In this document: piece after piece, positions 44,140 through 52,543 of the stretch
Numbering within the stretch: the stretch's first letter is position 1
Layout of the letters: each line of letters opens with the position of its first letter
NCBI GenBank assembly: GCA_965215755.1
Contig: OZ244119.1
Location: forward strand, 558,001 to 622,000
DNA length: 64,000 bases
From: Tectiglobus sp965215755
GTDB lineage: Bacteria > Pseudomonadota > Alphaproteobacteria > Rhizobiales > Hyphomicrobiaceae
Reading direction: 5' to 3'
Made by a program: the position numbers and the translations under genes
Notes under the pieces: generated by a model
Seen by the model: the letters and a program-made list of their open reading frames with translations, nothing else
Databases searched by the model: none
What the model was told of the DNA's origin: nothing

Positions 44140-45030
44140 ATGCCCGCACACCGCACAAGTCAAACCGCGGCGCTTCCAGCCCGCGCAGGTGTCGGGCTGA
44201 AGGCCGAGCACTATGCCGATATCCTGGAGACCAATCCGGATATCGGCTGGTTTGAAGTTCACCCAGAAAACTACATGGGCCTTGGAGGTCCACCGCATCA
44301 CTACCTCACTCGCATTCGAGAGCACTACCCGATCTCCTTGCACGGTGTCGGGCTTTCGATTGGCGGAAGTGGGCGGCTTTGCCGGCAGCACCTCGATCGT
44401 TTGAAGTCGTTAGTCGAACGCTATCAGCCCGAGAGCTTATCCGAGCATCTGGCATGGTCGACGCATGAAAGTGCATTCTATAACGATCTGCTGCCGTTTC
44501 CTTATACCCCAGAGACACTCGCTATTGTTTGCGACCATGTAGATGAGCTGCAGAACTACGTCGGGCGCCGCATGCTGCTTGAGAACCCGGCGACCTATGT
44601 CGTGTTTGAAGACAGCACCATCGAAGAGATTGACTTTCTCTCAGAGATTGTTGCCCGCACGGGCTGCGGCCTGCTGCTAGACGTCAACAACGTCTTTATC
44701 TCCTGCACCAACCACAAGAGAAATGCGACCGACTATATCGATCGATTTCCGATGCAGCATGTTGGTGAGATCCATTTGGCTGGCCATGCCGAAGACCAAG
44801 ATGATGCAGGCGAACTTCTGCTGATCGATGCACATGACCGGCAAGTGATAGAGCCTGTCTGGGAATTACTGGAGCGTACGCTGGCGCGATCCGGCCCCTT
44901 GCCGACCCTGGTCGAGTGGGACAATGACGTCCCGCACTGGTCGGTGCTTCACGCCGAGGCCACAAAGGCCGAGATTTACCTTGAACGCGCGCGACAAGCC
45001 TCGAAAGAAACCGCATATGCGGTGGCATGA
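44140..45030 (+). CDS. bufB: BufB multinuclear non-heme iron oxidase (MNIO, DUF692)
   Basis: The enzyme that modifies the BufA1 cysteines. The 296-residue TIM-barrel protein shows MNIO wording: GVGLKAEHYADIL, WFEVHPENYMG, SLHGVGLSIGG, LLLDVNNVFIS, EIHLAGH, DAHDRQV and VEWDNDVPHW, which together carry the His, Asp and Glu iron ligands. ATG 44140 has GAGG five bases upstream; TTG 44107 is also in frame. The end overlaps bufC by 14 bases, so translation is probably coupled. Confidence 0.92.
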   Translation: MPAHRTSQTAALPARAGVGLKAEHYADILETNPDIGWFEVHPENYMGLGGPPHHYLTRIREHYPISLHGVGLSIGGSGRLCRQHLDRLKSLVERYQPESLSEHLAWSTHESAFYNDLLPFPYTPETLAIVCDHVDELQNYVGRRMLLENPATYVVFEDSTIEEIDFLSEIVARTGCGLLLDVNNVFISCTNHKRNATDYIDRFPMQHVGEIHLAGHAEDQDDAGELLLIDAHDRQVIEPVWELLERTLARSGPLPTLVEWDNDVPHWSVLHAEATKAEIYLERARQASKETAYAVA

Positions 45031-45823
45031 CCTACAGGCGCAGTTTATCAGGAGCTTGAGAGACCCTGAATACGCGATCCCCGCCGAGCTGGGCAGCTTC
45101 ACGGGAACTGCATCAAACAAACGCTTCAACGTGTATCGCAACAACGTCGCTGTCAGTCTGACCGACAATCTTGCTGCGAGCTACCCGGTTGTCAAACAAT
45201 TGGTCGGAGACGAGTTTTTCACTGGCATGGCCCGGGTGTTTGTCGATCACAATGCGCCGACATCTGCCGTCATGCTGCACTATGGTGACGGATTTCCGGA
45301 GTTTGTTGCCGCGTTTGAGCCGGCCAAAGGTCTTCCGTTCCTTGCTGATGTCGCCCGAGTCGAAAGAGGCTGGAACCAGACTTATAACGCGGCAGACGAA
45401 GAACCTATCTCTATCGATGTACTACAAACCATTGCAGCAGATGAGCTGGAGAGCGCCGTGCTTCGGCTGCATCCATCGCTCAGAATTGTCCGGTCCGATT
45501 GGCCGGTTTTCTCGATCTGGCATCTTCACAAGAGCACCGATGACCCTACTGCGGCGATGCAGGATTTATCACCGGAAGCTCAATCCGGCCTCATCGTCCG
45601 CCCGCGTCTTGATGTCGACGTTCGGATAATTCCCGATCTTGCGTCTGCGTTCTACCTTGCCCTTCACGACGGGCAATCACTGGGTGCTGCTGCGGAACCG
45701 CTGGCAGAGGCGCAATCCGATGAGATGGGCGCGATGTTACAGATGCTATTCGCCTGCGGGGCGGTTTGCCGGGTCGACATCGCAACTGACGACGATGTCA
45801 AACCTATGAGTATGGATGGCTGA
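45017..45823 (+). CDS. bufC: BufC partner protein (DUF2063)
   Basis: A 268-residue protein of the DUF2063 family that recruits the precursor to the MNIO enzyme. The N-terminal DUF2063 domain begins LQAQFIRSLRDPEYAIP and contains FNVYRNNVAVSLTDNLAASYPVVKQLVG, the family hallmark; the C-terminal half is a RiPP-recognition-like winged region. The chosen ATG lies inside bufB, 14 bases before its stop. The open frame extends upstream within bufB without support. Confidence 0.9.
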   Translation: MRWHDLQAQFIRSLRDPEYAIPAELGSFTGTASNKRFNVYRNNVAVSLTDNLAASYPVVKQLVGDEFFTGMARVFVDHNAPTSAVMLHYGDGFPEFVAAFEPAKGLPFLADVARVERGWNQTYNAADEEPISIDVLQTIAADELESAVLRLHPSLRIVRSDWPVFSIWHLHKSTDDPTAAMQDLSPEAQSGLIVRPRLDVDVRIIPDLASAFYLALHDGQSLGAAAEPLAEAQSDEMGAMLQMLFACGAVCRVDIATDDDVKPMSMDG

Positions 45824-45856
45824 GATTTTTCTTACTGACTGACCGGAGGACAAAAA

Positions 45857-46426
45857 ATGATCACTGCGCTAATGAGCTTGTATTCTGGTGTATTCGGAGC
45901 GCTTGAGCGACTCACGAATGGCTGGTTCATGGGGCTTGCCGCCCGACTCGCATTTTCCAGTGCTCTGATGCTGTTCTTTCTGAATTCCGCGGCTACCAAA
46001 GTTGGATCAGGTTTCCCCGGGAGTTTAATACCCACGACCAATGCCTACGCCCAGATGCTGCCGCCAATAGCCGAACAGTATGGCTATAACGCAGATAAAA
46101 TTCCGACATTTCCTTATGCATTGATTGTCTACGGCGGGACTTATGCAGAATTCATTCTACCTGTATTGATATTGGTTGGCTTATTCACGCGCGCGGCCAG
46201 TCTCGCCATGATTGGTTTTATCGCCGTCATGACTTATGTCGACATCAACTTCCACGGCCTAGACGCAAAATCAATTGGTGCATTTTTTGATCGATTCCAG
46301 GATTCAGCCATTGCAGACCAAAGACTACTTTGGTGTATCCCCCTGATCTACCTTCTGCTTAAAGGTCCGGGCCTGTTATCGCTGGATGCAATCTTCGGAA
46401 ATATCTTCAAGAAAGAAGAGATTTAA
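45857..46426 (+). CDS. DoxX family membrane protein of the bufferin operon
   Basis: A 189-residue membrane protein with about four hydrophobic segments and a DoxX pattern (LAARLAFSSALMLFFLNSAATKV, GGTYAEFILPVLILVGLFTRAASLAMI). CGGAGG lies just before the ATG. DoxX-type proteins commonly close buf operons and may supply redox balance or copper tolerance at the membrane; the exact role is not settled. A terminator-like hairpin (GGCGCT/AGCGCC, 46430-46446) follows directly. Confidence 0.88.
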   Translation: MITALMSLYSGVFGALERLTNGWFMGLAARLAFSSALMLFFLNSAATKVGSGFPGSLIPTTNAYAQMLPPIAEQYGYNADKIPTFPYALIVYGGTYAEFILPVLILVGLFTRAASLAMIGFIAVMTYVDINFHGLDAKSIGAFFDRFQDSAIADQRLLWCIPLIYLLLKGPGLLSLDAIFGNIFKKEEI

Positions 46427-46517
46427 CCTGGCGCTAAGCCAGCGCCGACAGTTTTACGTTCCTTCGGAATGAGACTGTAATAGGCAGTAAAATAACCAAG
46501 AAGAAATCAATAAAAAA

Positions 46518-46550
46518 GAGCGGACAGGAGGCTGTCCGCTCTCAATTTTG
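46518..46550. terminator. Bidirectional terminator between doxX and bactofilin genes
   Basis: GAGCGGACAG (46518-46527) pairs perfectly with CTGTCCGCTC (46532-46541) with a four-base loop. AATAAAAAA precedes it and TCAATTTT follows, so it can work in both directions between the convergent genes. Confidence 0.85.
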
Positions 46551-46586
46551 TGGTGGGCTATGTCTGTCTTCTAGTTTGAGCTTGTT

Positions 46587-47168
46587 TTAGTGTGCAGTTG
46601 CAGCGCCATTGAGAGACGATGTTTCTGCTTTTGTCGAAGCTTCTGCGGCGAGGGTACCGTTCGGCTTAGCTTTGGGCTTTTTACTGATTTCTGGGTCGGC
46701 CTGGTTCAGTTTGGCCTCTGAGATTGGGTTCTCTTCGAAGTGAAGCGCACCCTTGATCTGGGCACCTTCAGCAACTGAGAAGGAGCGGTGGTAGATTTCA
46801 CTGTCAACAACAGCCGATTCTTCCAACCGGACACGGTTTGAACGGATCTCGCCAGATATCGTGCCGCGCACGACGACTTCCTCAGCAATCATTCCACCTT
46901 CAACCATTGCATTCTCATCAACGATCAGAAGCTTGCATCGAATATTTCCGTGGATTTTACCTTTGACGAGAATATCGCCCTCACTTTCGAGGTCGCCTCT
47001 CATTGTGAGCCATTCATCAATAATCGAATTGGATGCTGATGGTTTGGGTGGCTCTGCCTTTTGAGTTTCGATTTTAATTTCGGGTTTTTTTACTTCGGTT
47101 GATGAAGATTCTTGTGTTGTTTCTTCGTTGCCGAAGTATGACATCGAGTCATTTTTTTTGTTAAACAT
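46587..47168 (-). CDS. Bactofilin family cytoskeletal protein
   Basis: A 193-residue protein that should polymerise without nucleotide into filaments. After a charged disordered N terminus of about 50 residues comes the beta-helix bactofilin core: SIIDEWLTMRGDLESEGDILVKGKIHG, then repeated short strands (VEGGMIAEEVVVRGTISGEI, VVDSEIYHRSFSVAEGAQIKG). The C-terminal tail is Ala/Lys/Ser-rich. ATG 47168 has AGGAAGG upstream. Bactofilins place cell-wall or polarity factors; the partner is not indicated here. Confidence 0.9.
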   Translation of the reverse strand: MFNKKNDSMSYFGNEETTQESSSTEVKKPEIKIETQKAEPPKPSASNSIIDEWLTMRGDLESEGDILVKGKIHGNIRCKLLIVDENAMVEGGMIAEEVVVRGTISGEIRSNRVRLEESAVVDSEIYHRSFSVAEGAQIKGALHFEENPISEAKLNQADPEISKKPKAKPNGTLAAEASTKAETSSLNGAATAH

Positions 47169-47284
47169 AGTGCCTTCCTGTCCTGTCGGTTTTTTATGGC
47201 CGATCACTTACAGTCGTGCCTTGTATATGAGCCATGACTCTCAATGGTTAACAAAAGGTTAACAAACTTACCTAGATAATTGAT

Positions 47285-47914
47285 TTACATGAATTTAAGA
47301 GCTGATTCATGCAGGTCTGCGTCATAACCAGCACGAAACATCTCTAAAGTACTTCGCGGGGTCAGCACGTCGACGGTCATATCTTTCTCAACATCGACCA
47401 CAGCCGTGTAACCCTCAGGCGCCCAGCGCAAAAGTCGACCCGCAAGTATCAGATAGGCGCCATCACGCCAACGAACCATCGCGCCAGTTGGGAGCTCTTC
47501 GATCGTGGTTTTAAAGGTGGCCTTGCGGCCCTCGGCATTGAGGCGCTCAGCATGCAAGGTGGCGTCGATCTCGCCCGCCTTGGCACGTGGGCCTCCGCCG
47601 AGCGTTTCGCCCCATAGTTCGGCGAAAAAGACCGCCTCTCTGCGGCGGCATTCGTAACATGGCCGATGGCCGGCAGCGAACGAGGTCGCTTCGTCTAGAA
47701 AGAACAACTCAGTGTAGCTGTTCGGCGCCATGACTTCACGCCAGCGCCCTTTATAGGACAACCTGCAGGCGATCCACTGTTTCGAAACCCAGCGCTTGGG
47801 ACCGAGTGTCTTGTCGACACGATGCAGCATGCCGCCGCGATTCCCCATTAAGGTTCCACGTGCCGCGGTCGCGACGATCTGGCCGTCTGGAGTCACGCGG
47901 TTTTGCAGTGGCAT
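47285..47914 (-). CDS. Conserved alphaproteobacterial protein of unknown function
   Basis: A 209-residue soluble protein. It opens TPDGQIVATAARGTLMGNRG and has a Cys pair in HRPCYECRRREAVFFAELW, which could bind zinc or a cluster, plus a conserved-looking WVSKQWIACRLSYKGRWREVM stretch. The C terminus is short strands and a basic-aromatic segment (RWRDGAYLILAGRLLRWAP). I recall similar unnamed proteins in rhizobia but know no function. No signal or membrane segment is seen. Confidence 0.7.
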   Translation of the reverse strand: MPLQNRVTPDGQIVATAARGTLMGNRGGMLHRVDKTLGPKRWVSKQWIACRLSYKGRWREVMAPNSYTELFFLDEATSFAAGHRPCYECRRREAVFFAELWGETLGGGPRAKAGEIDATLHAERLNAEGRKATFKTTIEELPTGAMVRWRDGAYLILAGRLLRWAPEGYTAVVDVEKDMTVDVLTPRSTLEMFRAGYDADLHESALKFM

Positions 47915-48094
47915 ACTTTCCCCAGCTCCTTGTCTGTTCGGTCTTGCGAATCAGTCGATCACATCCTGCAAGCTTATTCGCCGATGTGTCGCCCGTTTTG
48001 CAACTCGAAAACGACTGAATAGTGTAAGGCTGCGCATTAAAGCAGCTCACCTTAGCCCATCACGGATGGGACTGCTGAATATTTGAGGCATGAC

Positions 48095-48901
48095 ATGACA
48101 ACTCCTGAAGTCCGCGCACGTATCCACGAGCATGGTGGTAGCCATGCTGTCGCAACGATCGAAGTGGACAACAGCTCCCGGCTGAACTGCCTCTCAACGG
48201 AACAGGTGGTTCGCTTGAGGCAAGTCTTTGAGGAGCTGCGCGACAACCGTGAACTGCGGGCTGTTATCCTTACCGGAGCCGGTGACAAGTCCTTTATTGG
48301 CGGTGCCGACCTCAATGAGCTTGGCAGCCTTTGCGCAGATAGCGGACGGCTTTACATTACGCGATTGCATCAGGCCTGCCGTGCAATTCGAGACTTTCCA
48401 CTACCTGTGATTGCCCGTGTGAATGGCTTCTGCCTTGGTGCCGGGCTGGAAGTTGCAGCGAGCTGTGATATGCGGGCGGCGGCTGAGTCGGCTGTCTTTG
48501 GGATGCCGGAAGTCCACATGGGTCTGCCGTCGGTGATTGAAGCTGCATTGCTTCCCGGCCAGATCGGGTGGGGACGAACGCGGGAGATCCTACTGACCGG
48601 GCAGACATTCTCAGCGCTGGAGGCCCTTCAGATGGGCTTTGCCCAGCGTGTTGCTCCTCTGGCAGAACTTGACCGCGCGATTGAAAGATGGCTCGACGGT
48701 ATTTGCGCAGCAGCGCCGGAAGCGGTCCGAAACCAAAAGCAGTTGATGAACCGGTGGGAAAGCGTTTCTGTCGAAGAAGGCGTTCTAGCCGGCATAGATG
48801 CGCTTTCAGACGCTTATAAAACCGGCGAGCCACAAGCGCGAATTGGCGAGTTTTTCGCTGCAAAGTTGAAGCATAAGGCCGCACAGAGCAACGAGACTTG
48901 A
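48095..48901 (+). CDS. Enoyl-CoA hydratase/isomerase family protein
   Basis: A 268-residue crotonase-fold protein. TGAGDKSFIGGADLNELG and LPVIARVNGFCLGAGLEVAASCDMR supply the oxyanion-hole segments, with GMPEVHMGLPSVIEAALLP after them. The catalytic Glu pair of true hydratases is only partly matched, so it may be an isomerase or another crotonase enzyme. ATG 48095 follows GAGG; TTG 48083 is in frame. It stands apart from other beta-oxidation genes. Confidence 0.88.
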   Translation: MTTPEVRARIHEHGGSHAVATIEVDNSSRLNCLSTEQVVRLRQVFEELRDNRELRAVILTGAGDKSFIGGADLNELGSLCADSGRLYITRLHQACRAIRDFPLPVIARVNGFCLGAGLEVAASCDMRAAAESAVFGMPEVHMGLPSVIEAALLPGQIGWGRTREILLTGQTFSALEALQMGFAQRVAPLAELDRAIERWLDGICAAAPEAVRNQKQLMNRWESVSVEEGVLAGIDALSDAYKTGEPQARIGEFFAAKLKHKAAQSNET

Positions 48902-48934
48902 CCTTCCAGTGACTGGAGGGACGATATTAGTCGC

Positions 48935-50095
48935 ATGAACAGTGTGAACGATACACCGGCAAGGCGGCTCATTCAGAGTAGCTCATGCTGTGGCAATCCT
49001 GACCAGGGTGCAGGGCAGAACGATTTGCCAACCGCGAAAGAGCTGCAGGATTGTTGCGGCGCACCTCCCGCGGCTGGCAGCCGGCCGCGCACTGATTGGA
49101 TGTTGTGGGGCAGTGCGGCATTCGTTGTTGCAGGTTACCTTGGCTATCTGCTTGCTGGAACTCCAGGTGCACATTCACCGCTAATGCACTTCAGTCATGG
49201 CGTTTTCGACATGATGAATACCATGTGGTGGGGCATTCTGCTGGGCATCTTCTTCGTTGGCCTGCTCGATCGCATTCCGCGGGAAGTCGTCTTTACCGCT
49301 TTGGGAGGCGCAAGCCGCCTAGGCGGGATCCTCCGGGCGACAGCCGCAGGTTTGCTGTTTGACCTCTGTAGTCACGGCATCCTGATGGTGGGCATGAAGC
49401 TATACGAACGCGGTGCCAGCATTGGCCAAACTGCGGCTTTCCTTCTCGCCAGCCCGTGGAATTCGCTGAGCCTGACAGTGATTTTGATTGCACTGATCGG
49501 TTGGCAATATGCATTAGCGTTCATCCTGCTATCCGGCGTGATCGCTGTTGTGACAGGTTACATATTCGATGTGCTGGTTGAGCAAGGCCGCCTGCCGGAC
49601 AATCCGGCACGTCAGTCCGTATCTGCCGAAAACTTGAACTTCAAGGAGGAATTCAAAAGTTGGTGGGGCGGCGTACAACCTAGTTGGTCCGGCTTCGTCG
49701 GTATGTTGCGGGATGGCCTGAAAGGCTCTCGGATGGTCCTTCGTTGGCTGCTGTTTGGTGTTGTGCTGGCAGCTGCAATACGCGCCTTGATGCCTGCAGA
49801 TGTCTTCGCGGACTGGTTCGGGCCGACGCTTCTCGGCGTGCTTCTTACCGTCATTGCCGCGACGATCATTGAAGTATGCTCGGAAGGCTCAGCGCCCATC
49901 GCGGCCGATCTCGTGACACGGGCCGATGCCCCTGGCAACGGGTTTACGTTTTTGATGGCGGGCGTCGCGACTGACTACACCGAGATTATGAGCCTTAAGG
50001 ATACGACCGGATCATGGAAGTTGGCCTTGATGCTGCCAGTCCTGGCCGTTCCACAGACACTATTCATAGCCGTGCTACTGAACGCTTTTGCCTAA
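48935..50095 (+). CDS. SO_0444-like/ArsP-like permease with Cys-rich N terminus
   Basis: A 386-residue permease of the DUF318/UPF0718 type with about nine hydrophobic segments. The cytoplasmic N terminus has two CCG motifs (Cys18-Cys19 and Cys40-Cys41), likely metal-binding. HGVFDMMNTMWWGILLGIFFVGLLDRIPREVV and SEGSAPIAADLVTRADAPGNGFTFLMAGVATDYTEI are characteristic. Relatives export copper, zinc or organoarsenicals. It begins 33 bases after the crotonase gene and lies 2.5 kb from the copper-related buf operon; whether they cooperate is unknown. Confidence 0.82.
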   Translation: MNSVNDTPARRLIQSSSCCGNPDQGAGQNDLPTAKELQDCCGAPPAAGSRPRTDWMLWGSAAFVVAGYLGYLLAGTPGAHSPLMHFSHGVFDMMNTMWWGILLGIFFVGLLDRIPREVVFTALGGASRLGGILRATAAGLLFDLCSHGILMVGMKLYERGASIGQTAAFLLASPWNSLSLTVILIALIGWQYALAFILLSGVIAVVTGYIFDVLVEQGRLPDNPARQSVSAENLNFKEEFKSWWGGVQPSWSGFVGMLRDGLKGSRMVLRWLLFGVVLAAAIRALMPADVFADWFGPTLLGVLLTVIAATIIEVCSEGSAPIAADLVTRADAPGNGFTFLMAGVATDYTEIMSLKDTTGSWKLALMLPVLAVPQTLFIAVLLNAFA

Positions 50096-50140
50096 GGTGC
50101 GACTACGACAGCATTGAAGACCTATAGTGCTGTCGGACTG

Positions 50141-51514
50141 TCACAGCTGTCCGGATGCGTCCCAGGTTTCAATCAACTTGAGATACTCAGGATCACCATA
50201 GCGCGCCGGTGCAAATGCTGACGCATAATGCGGGAGTTCGGCACCATTGATATGCTTGGCGACCAATTCTGCGGCGGCACACGACGCCATGATGCCAAAC
50301 CCTGAGAATGCCGAGTTTACGAATGCGCCAGGGACTGTTAGCGGTCCAATAAGTGGCCGGTTCTCTGGTGTCTTAGTGTAGTATCCACCATCAACGTAAG
50401 GTCTCGGCATCACGTCGAAGTAGCGCTTCAAGCCTGGCAACAGCTCCGCCATTCCGCGGAACGTGATCTCCGGAAGATTGTCATCCCAGGTCAACGGGAA
50501 TTCCGGCTGATCGCCTAACTCGCAATCATACGTCCAATACATCAAGACCTGATCACCTGCGCCGACCGGCCGACCATGCACGCCGGCTGGAAACTCCTGC
50601 AGCAAATAGCGTGTTTCCTCAGCCTCATTCAGGGCTTCACGCTCCTCCGCTGTCCAATCCAACGCGATCGGGTCCGTCCAGATGACGAGTGGAATCTGGC
50701 GAGGCACAACGCCGAGGGGATCGGGCGCACTGATCTTAATATGCTTCTCAACGGACACAGGCAGCGAACAACCTAGCTTGGCCAATGACTGGGCCAGATA
50801 GGGACCAGGCGAAAGCACGACGGTGTCGGTCTTGATCAGCCCGGCCTCCCCGTCGCGAGATATGTTGACTCCGCTGATCCGACCGCCGGTCGTCTCGAAG
50901 CCCGTGCACTCCGCAGAAATGAACTGCGCTCCGTTCTCGCGGGCCTGCTCGAGCAGATACATGCCCAGTGTTTGGGCGCTCAAGGAACCACATCGCCTGG
51001 CATGAAGCACAGCGACCGTCTCGCTGTTGAGATATGGGAACTGCTGACGGATGAATGCACGATCGAGGATCAGATCCGCACCATCCAGCTGGCTTTCGAA
51101 TCCCTCGGACGCTTCCGGTTCGTAGCTTGAACCATCTCTATGTCGGCGCAACGCTCCGGCACCAAGCTCTTCAGCTTCGAGGGCCTGTGCCTCGAAGGTC
51201 TCGATCATCTCTTTCCGCGCCGTCGCGAATACGTAACCGCGCCGACCCAATTGGAAACAGTTGTCCGAGGCGCGAGCATGGTGCTCCATTAAGTTGATGC
51301 TGCGGTTCATCAAGGCAACCATGGCATCCCCCGGACCCGGCCACCAATTCCGGTAGCATTCGGTCGACTTATCGCTCGTTAAGGCAAGCGGCGGTCCGTG
51401 GTCCAGCAATGCAACACGCTTCAGGCCTGCTTCCGTCAAAGCATGCGCTGCCGCGACCCCGGCAATGCCGGCGCCGCAAACAACTGCATCAAAGTATTCT
51501 TCGATTTCCGCCAT
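50141..51514 (-). CDS. FAD-dependent oxidoreductase (DAO family)
   Basis: A 457-residue flavoprotein of the D-amino-acid oxidase/glycine oxidase fold. FDAVVCGAGIAGVAAAHALTEAGLKRVALLDHG is the FAD-binding motif, and GYYTKTPENRPLIGPLTVPGAFVNSAFSGFGIMAS is the C-terminal motif with the TPENRPLIG core. It should oxidise a secondary or primary amine, but the substrate is open. ATG 51514 has AGGGG upstream; 51538 is an alternative. Confidence 0.88.
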   Translation of the reverse strand: MAEIEEYFDAVVCGAGIAGVAAAHALTEAGLKRVALLDHGPPLALTSDKSTECYRNWWPGPGDAMVALMNRSINLMEHHARASDNCFQLGRRGYVFATARKEMIETFEAQALEAEELGAGALRRHRDGSSYEPEASEGFESQLDGADLILDRAFIRQQFPYLNSETVAVLHARRCGSLSAQTLGMYLLEQARENGAQFISAECTGFETTGGRISGVNISRDGEAGLIKTDTVVLSPGPYLAQSLAKLGCSLPVSVEKHIKISAPDPLGVVPRQIPLVIWTDPIALDWTAEEREALNEAEETRYLLQEFPAGVHGRPVGAGDQVLMYWTYDCELGDQPEFPLTWDDNLPEITFRGMAELLPGLKRYFDVMPRPYVDGGYYTKTPENRPLIGPLTVPGAFVNSAFSGFGIMASCAAAELVAKHINGAELPHYASAFAPARYGDPEYLKLIETWDASGQL

Positions 51515-51740
51515 CTCGCCCCTCATAATTCGAGGCATTAGATTAGCGAAGAATCGGCAATAGGTGAATTCTCAAACAGCGGCGTCATTCAGCAGCAACA
51601 TTGCATTGGTCGAGCCAACCCCTTGGAAGTCAATAGGTCACCGAATTGCCGGTATTGCGCGTTTGGCGCGATATGGAGGAGGAACAGCTCACACCCGCTC
51701 TCTCGATGATCGTGCGAAAAGTTGATCTACATTTAAACGG

Positions 51741-51802
51741 TAGAGCAAATTTGGACCTCAAGTCAGCATCAGTCGGATCCCGACTTGAGGTCAGTTGCTC
51801 TA
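51741..51802 (-). repeat. Long imperfect inverted repeat after the Tat-like protein gene
   Basis: GACCTCAAGTC (51754-51764) matches GACTTGAGGTC (51782-51792), and the outer arms TAGAGCAA (51741-51748) and TTGCTCTA (51795-51802) also pair, with small internal loops and a 17-base end loop. It includes the stop codon of the leftward gene. Likely a terminator or mRNA-end structure; a transposon end is less likely. Confidence 0.65.
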
Positions 51803-52231
51803 GTACTCCGAGATGCCCGTATGCTTCTTGAAGAATTTGTGCTTCAAGAGTTCCATCTCCTGCTGCTTGTATGCGCGCTCTATCAAGGTCTGGTAGTTGC
51901 GCTTCCATTGCATATCCAGCTTTGCTGACATTGATAACGAACGCATTGCGGCGATGTCAGGATCAATTGTGCGGGACCGCTTGGCATCGTCCCATAGGTC
52001 GTCCTTCTTCCATTCCGGCATGCCGACTTCCTTGATGACATCCCAAAGCGTCTTGGTTGGTGTGTCGTCATCGAAATCGATATAGCTGGTCCCAGTGTAG
52101 AGGCTGTCGGAATACGTGCTCATTCCCGAGATTTCCATCTGGGCGGCTTCGACGGCCTTGGCCGCAGCTTCACGTGCAGCAAATGGGGACGCAGCGGCTA
52201 CTCCGAAAAAACTACGACGATTGACATTCAT
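51800..52231 (-). CDS. Twin-arginine-type secreted protein of unknown function
   Basis: From ATG 52231 this is 143 residues. It begins NVNRRSFFGVAAASPFAA, an RR-x-F-F twin-arginine signal with a modest hydrophobic region ending near AREAAAKA. The mature part is charged and rich in Asp, Lys and aromatic residues (SYIDFDDDTPTKTLWDVIKE, MPEWKKDDLWDD, DMQWKRNYQTLIERAYKQQE). No cofactor motif is visible. I do not recognise a family. Local composition is somewhat less GC-rich than the neighbours, which hints at horizontal transfer. Confidence 0.6.
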   Translation of the reverse strand: MNVNRRSFFGVAAASPFAAREAAAKAVEAAQMEISGMSTYSDSLYTGTSYIDFDDDTPTKTLWDVIKEVGMPEWKKDDLWDDAKRSRTIDPDIAAMRSLSMSAKLDMQWKRNYQTLIERAYKQQEMELLKHKFFKKHTGISEY

Positions 52232-52543
52232 GGCGGCACTCCATTGCGCGTTGACGGTGGGCACGGGTCGCGCATCGGGCGACAGCGTGCTTACAGAAAC
52301 AGGACAAAAGGGGAGTTGCCAGCCGGGGCGTGTTTAAGTTTCCTCTTCCTCTTCGGATGGCGGCTGTAGGTGCCTAGCAAACATCGAAGAGGAGATCATA
52401 TGGCCGGAAACTGACTGGCAGATATCGCCCAATCTGACAGACCGTGGCCAAACAAGACTGTCAGCAATCCCTCACATGGTGTTTCAATATGGCGATTTTG
52501 AGCCGGGACACACAAAGAAACCCAACATAGTTTCACCCGGCAC
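52232..52543. other. Gene-free stretch
   Basis: I see no gene and no strong repeat here; it presumably holds the promoter of the Tat-like gene. Confidence 0.4.

Noticed and set aside
51741..51802. Integron attC site
   Set aside because: The arms lack the RYYYAAC and GTTRRRY core sites, and no integrase is near.
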